DNA from: Lepeophtheirus salmonis
Taxonomy: Eukaryota > Arthropoda > Copepoda > Siphonostomatoida > Caligidae
Reading direction: 5' to 3'
Assembly: GCF_016086655.4 (NCBI RefSeq)
Contig: NC_052138.2
Span: 8,060,001-8,124,000 of the forward strand
DNA length: 64,000 bases
The first letter of the stretch is position 1; the number at the start of each line of letters is the position of its first letter. Of the stretch, positions 21,350 through 32,999 are shown one piece after another. The notes under the pieces are model-generated. The model saw nothing but the letters and a program-made list of their open reading frames with translations. It was not told the origin of the DNA and made no database searches. The position numbers and the translations under genes were made by a program.

Positions 21350-22150
21350 AAATCACGTTTAGGAAAAAGGAATTTCGCATTTCTGGCCTTTTTTAAAAAG
21401 TTTTTTATGGATATCTTGTTCATTATTGGTCACTTCAGATCATACGATAAAACGTTGTAAAGGTGTGAATGTATACTACAGATGTTTTTCTTATAGTATT
21501 GCGCTTTAACGGTTCAGTCATAAACTATCATGCGTCGAGTAAGGAAGTCTCAAATAAAGAAATTCACCATATTTTACATTTTTACTACATAAAAGGGAAA
21601 AACACATCGAAAACGATCAAAAAAAATTTGTGATGTATACAGGCTAATACTCTTTCGGATAGACCAAATTTTTTACCCGCTCAATTGTGTCCTCTACTGT
21701 GAAGAACTTGACCATTTGAAGCTGGAAATCGAATGAAAACAGCCAACATTGTCGAATAGGAGACAACAAGACCTCATCAAGACACCGACAGGCTGAATTC
21801 ATCTTTGATGAGGTTCCAGAAGCTCCAGCAGCTTGTATAATAGATTATTATGCATCCCCCCTACAGTCTAGGTAAGGAACTAAGTAACTACCACCTGTTC
21901 CTGGCTATGGCAAACCCGCTCAGGGTACAAGTTTGACCTCAATGGAGCCCTGTGAAAATTGGTTGTCCGAGTTTTTGCGAATATGGACAAAGTCTTATAC
22001 GAGAAGGGCATTATGAAGTTGGATCCCCACTGGCAACAAGTTATAGGACAGAAGGGGGCATACTTGGCTTAAATTAGATTATTGTTACACTTCTTATCAA
22101 CCATTGCAATTAAAACAAAATATACGAAATTATTTTTTCCCCAACCCATT
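21350..22150 (+). mobile_element. Deleted mariner element, copy 1 of 3
   Basis: The left end GGAAAAAGGAATTTCGCATT (from 21362) and the right end ATACGAAATTATTTTTTCCC (to 22141) are the inverted ends also seen at 55412-56051. Inside, from an ATG at about 21531, the plus strand reads MRRVRKSQIKKFTIFYIF, later EDTLSD-type sequence, then GTSLTSMEPCENWLSEF and LDPHWQQVIGQKGAYL, the C-terminus of a mariner transposase. Most of the catalytic region is lost and stops are frequent. Confidence 0.8.
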
Positions 22151-22750
22151 ATGAATAAAATGTATTAGGATTTTGTCCTTTTCTTGAATTTTCTTCGAAA
22201 TTTTTTTATGATAACGCAACACAGTCATAAAAATAAATTGGCAATAGTTGATTTTATATATTTTTTTTCTCCATATTTAAACTATTCACAAAACACAAAA
22301 TATTTATTTTTCTACTCCATGAAATTTTATATTTCAATCCTTGGCAAATACAGATGGAAAATACTTTGTTTTATTGTAAGATAGTCAAATAGTATAATTA
22401 ACTCAAAATATCAATATATGAATAAAAAAACTTTTAGTTAGTAAGTCAATTAATTATATAACTTTTATTACACATTATAATATGTAAAAAAAAATATTTT
22501 AAATATTTATGTTCCATTTTCAAATTAACTCTTGATTTTTTTATATTCATTTATGATTTGTAATTCATGTTAAGATGCAGTTAGTTAGGAAGTACGTAAT
22601 TAATAGAAAGTCAAAAGTAATATATATTTATTTTTTAGTAATATTTTTTAACTTTAGAAACTCTTTAATGTTATACATATTGATGAAAATCGGGTTCACT
22701 TTTTGGCAAACGGAAGAGAAAATTTTCTTTTCCTAAGCAGTGATTAGTAT

Positions 22751-22769
22751 TTAATTCCTGAGGAGTGAA
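22751..22769 (-). repeat. Family A end fragment
   Basis: TTAATTCCTGAGGAGTGAAA is the end of family A in reverse orientation; little else of the repeat is visible. The remainder of 22150-23120 holds no gene that I can identify. Confidence 0.5.
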
Positions 22770-23124
22770 ATTAAATGTTATGATGGCTAAGAGGATCTCT
22801 TCTAAAAGATTCTTTAAATTCTGGGGTCATTTCTTTAACATGCGGGAAATGTTCCCAATTGCATCATTAGTAAGGCATGAAAATAGGTAGCTTCTACGAC
22901 AGAAGTAAAGATTATATGGTTCAAGTATCATACTTTGAATAAAACATACCATATTATTACAAATTGATCAATGGTTTGATTCTTAATAATGTAAACATAC
23001 AAATACAAACTATACAACGTGAAGGAAACCATTTTTTTTTTATTTTCTATAAATCATTTTTTTAAAGAAACATGTCGCGAAGTATGGTTGTAAATCGTAT
23101 GCACTCTCGGTATATGAAATTAAA

Positions 23125-23400
23125 ATAAACCAAATGGATGGTGGTCAGCCTGACAATTTGAAGAATATTCTGAAGGAGAACAGTTTAGCTCGTATCTAAT
23201 TATTGCAAATTAAATGCGAGAAATTTGTAAGGTGAGGGAAAGAAACAAAATACCCACAACGTATCAAGCAGGACATTCGGAAAAATTATCTCCACTTTTG
23301 ATCTTTCAATTCTACTTCGAGTTTAACAAGGATTTACACTTATAAATCCGCCACAAATCATAAGCGTTACTGAGGAATTGATGAGCACACACCCACTTGT
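23125..23400 (+). repeat. Family A repeat, diverged copy
   Basis: Shows CTGACAATTTGAAGAATATT at the start and TTCTACTTCGAGTTTAACAA, then GAGCACACACC, towards the end. It is more diverged than the copies at 31 and 32 kb. Confidence 0.75.
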
Positions 23401-23426
23401 GGTTATAATTACAGTGCTTGGAAATT

Positions 23427-24120
23427 TGTCCTTAAACATTTTCCGGACATTTAGGCTTAAACCCTTTTGGTTAGAACATTTTGCCATAATGTCATATTGT
23501 TTCAGAGATATTTTGCCTTAATATATAAATAAATGAAGTTTACACGTCGGTATTGTTTATTTTTGGTTAAAACTGATGTTTCCGTTGAATGTTTTAAATC
23601 AAAATATGCAATATTATTGGAATCAAATGTTTTGTTTTTGCTTTTGGAATTATGATGAAGTGATGCTCTTGCTTCATATTATGCTTGTTCGTTTATCCTT
23701 GAGTCCTTTCTAGTATGAATAATCCATAATATCTAATAATAATTGCCAATCAAAAAGTAAATAGCAGTTGTGCCTGCTATCGTTGCCGTGTTTATATATT
23801 TTTGTTTTTCTCATTATAATTATTTAATTAACCATTTTTCTCTGGTTCGAATTCATTGTATAGTGAGATTTTGGTGTTTTAATTGAAATTTTGGGGGATT
23901 ATTTCATCATTTTCCGAAAGAAAACATCCAATTAATGCGTTTTAAAGTAATACATATTTCATATTTTGATTCCTAATTCCAAGGGAACATCAATGTTTAC
24001 CAAAAATAACAAAACGGCTTATAAATCTCATTTATTTATACATGAAGGAGAAATATCCTTGAGGCAAATGGCTTCAAGGCAAAATATCATTAGGCGAAAT
24101 GGCTTAAGGGAAAATTACCT
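23427..24120. mobile_element. Foldback element 1 with tandem subrepeat ends
   Basis: The left arm (about 23505-23640, GATATTTTGCCTTAATATAT and CGGTATTGTTTATTTTTGG) is repeated in inverted form at about 23935-24062 (CCAAAAATAACAAAACGGC and GAGAAATATCCTTGAGGC). Outside the arms lie tandem units of about 30 bp with the pattern GGCaaAATatCcTTAGGCgAAATGGcTTaA (24055-24118, and a diverged set at 23440-23500). The middle (23690-23880) is unique within the element. There is no transposase. The same structure occurs at 39978-40571. Confidence 0.75.
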
Positions 24121-24698
24121 ACCTAATTATAGTTATATGTTATCTCCTGAATAATGGAAGAATAATGATAGCAACTTAAGAATATAAAAAAAAACATTGC
24201 TCAGGTTGTCAAAAAAAAAAAAAAAAACTCACACGCTAAAAAATTGATCAGGAATTACAACCCTACTGATATCTCACCGGGAATTAAAGATGTTAAACCA
24301 TTAAACTTAAAAAATGAGGACATATCTATGTGGAGTTGGCTACTTTTTTTCCATTTGCGTGTTTAATATTCGGAAGATTTTGTGCTCAGGCTTGAAGCTA
24401 TTGAAGGGGGTTGGTATTGTCGTAAAATTTAATAATATATTGTGTAAAAGCAAAGTTGGTTGTCAAACTTTTGAATAAACTTTTCAAAAATGAAATTATG
24501 TAGTCAAAATGTATGCCCAAAAATAAGAAATAATTAAATATGTCAACTTAATAAAAAAGTTATGAGCCTGTCAACTCTTCCTTTTTTCAGTATATATTAC
24601 TAAATTCGAAAATATTTTATTCTTCCCATTGTAATATTTATTTTTTATCTACAGTACGTTTGTGGAGTCGGAAGATTTTTTTGCAACTCCGACTGGAT

Positions 24699-24940
24699 CA
24701 GGGGGCCCGCAGGATTATATATATTAAATTATTTTTGGCGACAAGGGCTGGGTTGTTGAATCTTTTTGTAAAATAAAATTTTTATCTTAGCTGAACAATT
24801 TCTTCGAATGATTTTTTTTAGAAAATGAATCCTTAGAAAAAAATTTAAGCCCTATTTTCTCATAAATTTTAATTTTCTAGACGAAATTTTTTTTTGTGAA
24901 AAAATCTGTCATTTTGAGGGCGGCGCTCCCAACGCCCCTG
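24699..24940. mobile_element. Small element with CAGGGG...CCCCTG ends
   Basis: Starts CAGGGGGCCCGCAGG and ends AACGCCCCTG, which are imperfect inverted repeats; the interior is AT-rich poly-A/poly-T mosaic. Form and size fit a non-autonomous hAT-like element. The flanking octamers (24691-24698 and 24941-24948) do not match, so the target duplication is not confirmed. A related right end is seen at 48741. Confidence 0.5.
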
Positions 24941-26110
24941 TAGACTCCAACTCTGTCCATATAAAATTATTTGACTCAAATACCAACTATTTCCAATTTT
25001 TGTCAAATCCAGGTTTGTCTTATGAAGCAATATGGATTTTTATTTGAGGATACGGTAGATCCTTAAGTATGTTAATCAAATCGTGTTGCTTGATGTATTG
25101 TTGCATCCTTCTTGGTTTTTCTTTGAATAATATTAATATCAATTTTTGCAGTCTATGTGACGTCAAATAATACTAAAAGTGTACATGAAATGGGTTCTTC
25201 TTTTCGGACTTTTCTTTAACCTTTCAACTCCACAACCCTGGGACAAAGATGTAATAACATCGTGTTAGATATGTATATATTAAAATTAGGCAAAAGAGAT
25301 ATATATTTCTGATAGACAATAAAGCTTTAAGTTATTTTATATTGTTGGTCCCATTTTGACATCCAGTAGTTCACTTTTTTTCTTAATAATAATGGAAAAA
25401 GTTTTCTATTCTTATAAAACTTTGTTTGTTAGGTGCCCAAAATGGACGATATACAAAATGTGACGTCACTTGAAAAGATTCTTAACGAGATCTACAGAAA
25501 ACAAAAATTTGACAAATGGCTAATGAGCTAAAAAGTTTAAAACCTTTCAATTTAGATTTTCCTATTTTTATGTTATAACTTGATCTAAGAATTCATGATT
25601 ACTTAATATTAATTATATTTTACAAATATTTTGTTATGTACACAGTTCAGAGCACTTTATAAGATGAGGATCAAATTTCATGGTTTGATTTTGGATATTT
25701 TTAGACATGGCCGTTATCTAGGTATTATTTTACATGAAAGTAAATAACTATTGTCAAAATACTTGCGGATATTCCATTATTATGAGTCATATAAAATATA
25801 TATTTTTTTATTGCTAAAAAGAAACAAAAAAACGGACCCAAATGAGCTTGTAGTAAAACGAATAAGTCAAGCATATCAACTGCACTTTATCTATAAAATA
25901 CTCCCAAACCATCACTGTCATAATATTCCTCCATATTTAAAAAAAAATTAATTACGTATAACATATATATTTCATAATCGATACTGTTTTGTCTGTATGT
26001 ATAAATATATGACAACAAATCACCGGGTGCACGGTATATAGTAATTCATGATGTATGTCAAAAATATATTTTGACCCATGAAATAACTATGTAGTTTTTT
26101 TAATAAAATA

Positions 26111-26777
26111 CAGGTGTGCGCGTCTACAACTGAACACTCCTTTAAATTTTACGTCATGCACATATTCGTGATTTTATTGCGTGTAAACCGATTTATACTT
26201 CGAGGTAAGGGTCTTGCCTAGTTATAAGCAAAACTCCAGCAAAATCAAAATAGTAACAGTGAAACAACAGCCAATAATATGGAGAGACGTCGAGTCGCAA
26301 TTTTGAAACTTTCGGCGCGGGAAAAAACTCCCACGGAAATTGCCAAGGCTCTGAACTGCAGCCGCACCGCTGTTTACAGTGTGGTAGCCAAATGGACTCC
26401 TGAGGCGACCACAAGATCTAAGTTAAGGCCTCCAAGGTCGGACGAAATGGTTGCTGCCGTGAAAAAGTCTGTCGAGGACAAGAGAGGCAAGGTCACCGTC
26501 AGCGGCCTCTCCAGGGAGTTCGACGTCAGCAGAAGGACCATGGACCGGCTAGTTAAGAAAGATCTTGGCCTTAAGGTCTACAAGAGAACCCCTCGTCAAA
26601 CCCTCAAGCCTTTAGACAAGGAAAAACGCCTCGTAAGGTCGAAGATTCTTCTCAGCATGCCTCAGCCAACCTAGAAAAGAGCTTAATAACTTAATTCGTC
26701 GACCACTTTAAAAATTACAGAATTATTTAACAATTTTTAAAAATTTCAGAGTGTTCAGTTTTAGACGGGCACACATA
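26111..26777 (+). mobile_element. Deleted Tc1-like element with intact TIRs and TA duplication
   Basis: The left end CAGGTGTGCGCGTCTACAAC (26111) and the inverted right end (ending GGGCACACATA at 26777) agree over about 28 of the first 32 bases, and TA flanks the element on both sides (26109-26110 and 26778-26779). The 667-bp element carries the N-terminal part of a transposase gene and has lost the catalytic half. Confidence 0.92.
26279..26674 (+). pseudogene. Tc1/mariner transposase, N-terminal DNA-binding half
   Basis: A 131-codon frame from MERRRVAILKLSAREKTP to a TAG. The segments EIAKALNCSRTAVYSVVAKW (about residues 20-39) and VSGLSREFDVSRRTMDRLVK (about 70-89) are the two helix-turn-helix motifs of a paired-like transposase DNA-binding domain, joined by a basic linker. 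Family members are about 340 residues long; this one ends before any catalytic Asp. The frame is free of stops and has much higher GC than the surroundings, so the deletion is recent or the frame has been kept. A protein like this could still bind its own TIRs, but that is inference. Confidence 0.85.
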
Positions 26778-27364
26778 TATTATATGCATTTAGTATAGAA
26801 GGGGGTAATTTGTAATAAAATAGTCAAAAATTACACGATTAATATATCGATTGAATATTAAATTATTGCATTATCCTATTCCCAAGTACTATAAATCATA
26901 GAAATGAAAATGATTTCATCCAAAAAACTCTTGAGAGTTTTGGTTCCCAAAATGAACGGCATCAAAAATGCTAAAGTCACATGAAAACGTTGTATAGAAA
27001 TTAAAATTAATAGAAATTTTCCACTAAAAACAGAGTTATGCTCGGAATTTTCAATGTTTCTTGGCTTTTTATAATTATATTATTAAATATTGTTATTATT
27101 TATATATAGTCTATTATTTAAAAAGTCTAGCCAAAAAGTCTAGATAAGAATATACTATTTGTGAAATATATTTTTTTAAATATTAGTACTTCAAAATACA
27201 AAATTATAATCTACAAATTATAAAAAAAGTGGCTAAGAAGTTACACTATAAAATAGGTATGTGTAGATATTATTTGATTGATAAGATTGAATGTTTCTTC
27301 GATATTAAATGTATAATGTATACTTTTTACTAATTTTACTTTGTTTTTTTAAGTATGATTAAGA

Positions 27365-27540
27365 CAATAAAAACCATTTATTATTTACAATAATGTATGC
27401 AAGACAAAACACTTGTAAATTTTAATCGGATATTTATTTGATTTTTAATAGTCATTACAGTACAGTGAAATTTAAATAATCGGAACTTAACCAATATTTA
27501 TTCAGCAACCTTTTAATTGCAAGTTTGTATAATAAGTCTG
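27365..27540 (+). repeat. Dispersed repeat H, copy 1
   Basis: Contains CATTTATTATTTACAATAAT, GACAAAACACTTGTAAA, CGGAACTTAACCAATATTTA and TTGCAAG in the same order as 45065-45265. That second copy adjoins a Tc1 fragment, so repeat H may be Tc1 flanking or non-coding sequence. Confidence 0.75.
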
Positions 27541-28809
27541 GAGATTAGTTTGCATATACATTTTCCAAATAAAAATTGATGTTTAACTGAAATTTATATT
27601 ATTTTCTGAATATTTTTTCAATTTTTTCATTTTTTATCTCTTTTTTCATCTTACGTCAATTTTCAATATATTTAAAAGAAATACCACAAAATGATAGATT
27701 TTGGTCATAAAATTGAGACTCTAACTGTTCAAAGAAATATTTTCAATTTCCAGAACATTTTGTTGCATAATTTTTGCAATATTTGCAAAAATGAAACAGT
27801 TATCGAGCGTTATTTTTTCGACAAGATTATTCTTCATAACTTTTTAGTGATTGCAAGTACGAAAAAAATATTGGTAGGTTTGTGTTTCTTTTACGATTCC
27901 AATAAATGCTATTAATTATTTTTTTGCAAAATTAGTGCAATGATGTGACGTTGTAAAATACCTTACTTAACCGAATTGATATAGTCTGAAGAATCCAAGG
28001 GAAATAGAATTAGAGTTATCAGAATCTTTTTCGACAACAAGGAAACATTCATTTTATAATTATTAGTATATAGAAGTATTTTCTTAATATTTTTTATAAA
28101 TTTTCTTAATTAATTCGTCCATTTTCAATGTAATGTCCCTCTCCCTCCTGATCCCGAGCAACGCCAGGTAATCCTTAGCTAGTTTTATCATATAATAAAC
28201 TGCTCAACAGTTATAAGAATTACGTCGTCTCCAATTTTTTAAAGTATTCAATACATTTTGCAATCGAGAATATCAAATATACTAAAAATAAATTATTATC
28301 TTAAAATAATTGTAACAACATGATTTTGGGACTTCAACAAAGTTATTGTTATTTTTATAGTTAAAACCTTAAATTTTTGTTTTTGATCAAAACTTTTATG
28401 AAATATCCATTATTTTATGCAAATTTTGGAAGTCAAATTAATACACATCAGTTTTTATAAGATTGCGTGCTCAATATTAAATAATTTCTACAATATTATA
28501 ATTTTGAAACAACCGTCGTATGTCTCACCCCATAGATTTATCTATGCTCAGCCCTCAAATTGAAAAAAAAAAAAACAAAAAACAAGTCAAAGAATTAAAA
28601 AGAAATAACAAAGGTACAACTTTTAAGCAACTCAATCTATTAAATTCACAAGACCTAAGATAAAATCGCGAAATATACGAATATATCTTTACCAAGGCAT
28701 TATCAAGGAAAAAAAATATTATTTTAATAAGATTTAACATTTTAGGAAGATAATGAAAATTTTAGGGCATAATATTTAGTTTCAAAGGGATATAAAGCAT
28801 TTTTATATA

Positions 28810-29060
28810 GCTCGGCATGTGTAATATCTAACTCTAAAAGAAGAATTCTTCACTATCTTTGGTGAAAATTGTTTTAACAATACATAATAAAATAAATATT
28901 TATTATAATTATAATATTTCCCGTTGATTGATGATATTTATATGTAGAAGATTTTCCTCTTCACAGCATTTTCTCCCTCTAAAATCAAATAGAGAACAGC
29001 GGATATTAAAAAAGGCCTTGATTCAGGTGTACTATATGTCTCGCTCTTGCCTTCTCTAGT
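28810..29060 (+). repeat. Dispersed repeat E, copy 2
   Basis: Includes AAAAGAAGAATTCTTCACTATCTTTGG-like sequence, GTAGAAGATTTTCCTCTTC and GTCTCGCTCTTGCCTTCTC, matching the copies at 19.6 and 50.1 kb. Confidence 0.7.
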
Positions 29061-29767
29061 CATAACTAAATACGACTATAAAACCTACTCTAAAAATTAA
29101 TTTGGTTTAACTGAATAATTCTAAGAAAATGTAAACTGCTGTAAAATACTGTTTTTCCTCAAATGCCAATTATTGGTATTAAAGACATAGAACAAAACAA
29201 AAACATACTAGGTAGGTATAAAATTAATTCTATGAAAACTTAGTACATTTGTCCTTATGTATATTTATGTGTAACTAAACAAATTATGCTTTAGACTATG
29301 CAAAAGGAATAAATAAGTATTTATAATGCGATAATGTTTATATGTTCAATTCCTTAAAAGTACTTTAACTATATACTACATGCGTCTATTGCCCCCCTCC
29401 TCCTTTGTGTGCTTATTTTATAAGTATTTATATACAAATAATGCATATTTTAATACGGGTAGGGAAATAATTTCTAAATATGCCTTCATTTTCCAAGAAT
29501 CTGTATATGGTTGTAGTTAAAAATGGGATGTTTTTAATGTCTTATAAATTACGGAATATACATAAATATATAAACATACAGTATTAATAGTTAGTGATGA
29601 GACGATTTAAAAAAATCCCAATGCCGATTCTAGTAAAAAATTCAAATATTTTTTTTTTTGCAAAAAAAAAAATGATTTATTACATTTTGAAGAAATATTT
29701 CAAAAAGTAATATTTTGAATTAGTTAATCTACAATCGTTTTAGTGAAAATGCAAAAAATTGATGTTT

Positions 29768-29864
29768 GAGCTCTCATTAAATATTTATTGTGTTTCTAGA
29801 ATCTGTTAAGAGTTACTCACCAAAGTTTCATCCATCTTGGACAACCAATATTTAATGAGAGCTT
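29768..29864. repeat. Short inverted repeat
   Basis: GAGCTCTCATTAAATATT near 29768 pairs with AATATTTAATGAGAGCTT ending near 29864; about 17 paired bases with a 60-base loop. Confidence 0.7.
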
Positions 29865-30639
29865 GATACTCGATTGCGTACACATCTACAAAAACACGTA
29901 CCTTCAAGTAGCATTGTGGGCCGTATTTAAGTAAACATATGCGATTGCAGCCATAAAAGCAATCTTGGAACAAACATAAAAAAAAAAGAATATCACAATT
30001 ATTTATTTACTTCATATTCATGCCAATATTTCATAGACATATTTAAGTCAATTGTGGGCAATTTGGAGGATGAGTTAAGATACCCAAGACTTTCACCTAT
30101 AGTTTACAATCTTTATGTAATTTTATAGACCTGTTTTGGCCTAAATACGGTATCATTCTAATACCAATGTCTCCTTTTATTATTATGACAATCTTTTTTG
30201 CCTACTTGAATTGCCATATCGTGGCACAATATAGTTAATTGAAATTGACAACAATTCGTCGAAAAATGCAAATGTATGTAAAAAAATCAATTTGGTTTGT
30301 TTTGTGTTTTGACAGGCTAAATATTAGGAATAGATTAAGCACAACCAATGCAGTAAATATTGCCCCTTATTGAAACTCTTTAGTTTTGTTGAGAAATTGT
30401 AATTTTTCTAACAAATGATTATAATATTTTCTTATCATTGTATCTTCATCTAAAATAAACATTTAAAAAATCAGATTTTAGGCTCCTTAAAAAACATCAA
30501 AATGTATATGTGCTCGATGTACATTATTAATTTATTTCAATAATATTACGTTCATTAGGTAAAAGACCTCCAAGGTTGGCTAGAGGGGTTGTAGGCAACC
30601 AACTATATTTAGGAATTTTGCTTTGTTATTAGAAAATTT

Positions 30640-30985
30640 AACATTTGAAATTTTATTCCATTTTTCCGAAAAAAATGTATTTTTTTCCCAAAAAATTTTA
30701 ATTGAGCAAATTTTTTAAATTTTTTTTCAAACAATTTTGGACTTATGAATTTTTTCGAAAAATTTTATTGATTGTGAGCAAATGTGGATTTTTATAATTT
30801 TTTTCCTACAAATTTAATTTTTTGTGAACAGTTGATTTTTAAATTTTTTGAAACCTCCCATTCTCATTTTGGTCTTCCAACTCATTCAAACTCACTAGCT
30901 GTGTTTTTTTGAATTTTTTTCGAAAAAATTTAGTATTTAAAATTTGTTTCCAAAAAATTACATTTTTCATATTGTTGTCCAAAAA
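30640..30985. repeat. Degenerate A/T mosaic repeat
   Basis: Many imperfect units built from TTTTTTCGAAAAATTTT, one strand of the same kind of sequence that fills 48200-48690 on the other strand. Likely the interior of a CAGGGG-ended element family. Confidence 0.6.
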
Positions 30986-30991
30986 TCTCAA

Positions 30992-31235
30992 GGTGTTAGA
31001 GCGAAGAATACTGCATGTAATCCTTTATTTAGAAGATTTAGAGTGAAAAATGCCTGAAAATGAGCATCTTTTTTTCGAAAAATCAAAATACATGACTTTA
31101 TTTGGAAATTCATGTTCTATGTAATTATTAAATACAGCACTTAGAGTATATTTACAGGTGCTTGAGCGAAGAAATGCCGCATTTGAAGCTTTTTTGTCAG
31201 ATTTAGAAAGGAAAAGGGGTTAAAATAAGCATATA
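30992..31235 (+). repeat. Diverged tandem repeat, period about 165 bp
   Basis: Two blocks share AGGTG..T-AGAGCGAAGAA-TgC-GCAT, then TTTAGA-aG--AAA and TAAGCAT/GAGCAT in the same order, starting at about 30992 and 31157. Confidence 0.65.
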
Positions 31236-31308
31236 GTACAATAGTGATGTAAATCGTGAGAATTTTTTAACTGGCCGGTTTTTTGGAATTGGTAATCTAA
31301 AGAATGAA

Positions 31309-31675
31309 TTTTCTTTTCCTTATTTGATGTCAATAATATTTAATTCCTGAGAAGTGAACGTCTTCTTTTAAACAGATTCAATTATATTCAAAACCTGATT
31401 GAGCATTCGTCTGTGCTCATATAAGACTGAGAGTAACCTTAAGGATTGGTTACAGAGTTATAATTGTAAGCCCTTGTTGGACTCAGAGTAGAATTGGGAA
31501 TCGACATCGGAGTAATTCTTGCCAAAGTCCTTGTTTATTTCCGTTTTTCCCTCCTCCTTTGTTACAGATGATTGTAGTTGATCTAATGAAACGTCATGAC
31601 AACTAATCTTTTCTCATCTAAAATATTCTTCAAATTGTCAGAAATACCTTGTTGATTTTTTTTTTTTTTTTAAAA
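31309..31675 (-). repeat. Family A repeat, long copy
   Basis: Read on the minus strand it holds a 49-codon open stretch ending in the conserved tail GKNYSDVDSQFYSESNKGLQ and a TAA, followed by GAACGTTCACTTCTCAGGAA-type end sequence near 31310. This is one of the best preserved copies. Confidence 0.85.
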
Positions 31676-32319
31676 GCCCAAATTCTCCCAATTTTCATCA
31701 TTAATGATAAGCTTTCTCAAAAGCACTTCGCTTATTCTCTTTTATTGGCTGATTTATTATATATTATTAATTTTACACAATCGCACACCCTTTGTTCAAT
31801 CAAAGTTCTACATGTTGATTTTTTGTTATTATTAATATTTACTATTTTACATAGGATTTTTTAAAATTTAGTAATGATGAATTAAATTATTATCACTAGG
31901 TCGACATTAAATAAAAAAAATATATCATTACACTAAAATGTTAATACAAAATAGAATATATTAATTAAAATTAAATATATATTTTATTTAACAATAAATT
32001 TACCTTTTTGCATATTAAAAATAATATTATGTATCCTCGTTATCTTTGATTGAATATTAAATTATATTGATTCCATTTAGAAATTGAATATTTCTTAATA
32101 TTTTAATTTTATTAATTAGAAAGTTCATAAATATGATAAAAACTTCAAAAAATAGGTAAAAACTTTGAAAGCCTAGTAATATAATTTTGTTAGTTTAATT
32201 GATTCCTTATTTAATAACGAGCTAATTAAGCTTTTTTAATTATTATATCTGGGTAGTTATACTTATTAATAAACGTCGCTTTTATTTTGGCCGTGTTAAA
32301 AAAAAGTAAACAAAGATCA

Positions 32320-32640
32320 AAAGGGTAACACTAACAATTTAAAGACAGTTTTGGAGGAGAGAAGCTTAGCTGGCATTACGTTTCATTAGATCACCTACAA
32401 TCATATGTTACAATTGAGAAGGGCAAGAAGGGCATTGGTAAAAATTACTCCGATCTCATTCCACTATTCTACTCTGAGTCCAACAGTCTAACTCCACAAC
32501 AAATCCACAAGGTTACTCTCCGTTGTGTATGAACTCACACAAATTGTCAACCAAGTTTTGAGTATAACTGAATGTAGTAGGATAGGAAGTTCACTCCTCA
32601 AGAATTAAAGAATAACGACAACAGCTCAGGAAAAGAAAAC
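32320..32640 (+). repeat. Family A repeat, long copy in opposite orientation
   Basis: About 0.6 kb from the previous copy and oriented the other way. It keeps GTTTTGGAGGAGAGAAGCTT, TCTACTCTGAGTCCAACA and AGGAAGTTCACTCCTCAAGA. Confidence 0.85.
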
Positions 32641-32999
32641 TCATTCTCCAGATTACAAACTCCTAACTAAAGGGCAAACTAAAAACACTTTCGATTTTCA
32701 TCACTAATTATATTCCTGATTGGAAGTCCCAATGACGTCATTGGTTATGTTAGAAAATTTTTAGTGGAAACATAAAATCGTTATTTACTAATGTTGTTCT
32801 AATGTATTTCCTCTTTAGCTCTTTTCGTCAGTTGAATCTACGTATATATAAATTTAAAAGAATTTCTGCAGCCCAAATATATCTTACCACGCCAAAAATT
32901 TTACAGAACTACAATGAGTGCCTGTCAACTTTTCCATTCATTTCGAAATTAAATTTTTAGTTCTATCTAAATTATAGAGCAATTTTAAAAATCGGAAAA

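Noticed and set aside
23848..23860. GGTTCGAATTC, resembling a tRNA B box
   Set aside because: No A box, cloverleaf or acceptor stem could be found around it; it lies inside a foldback element.
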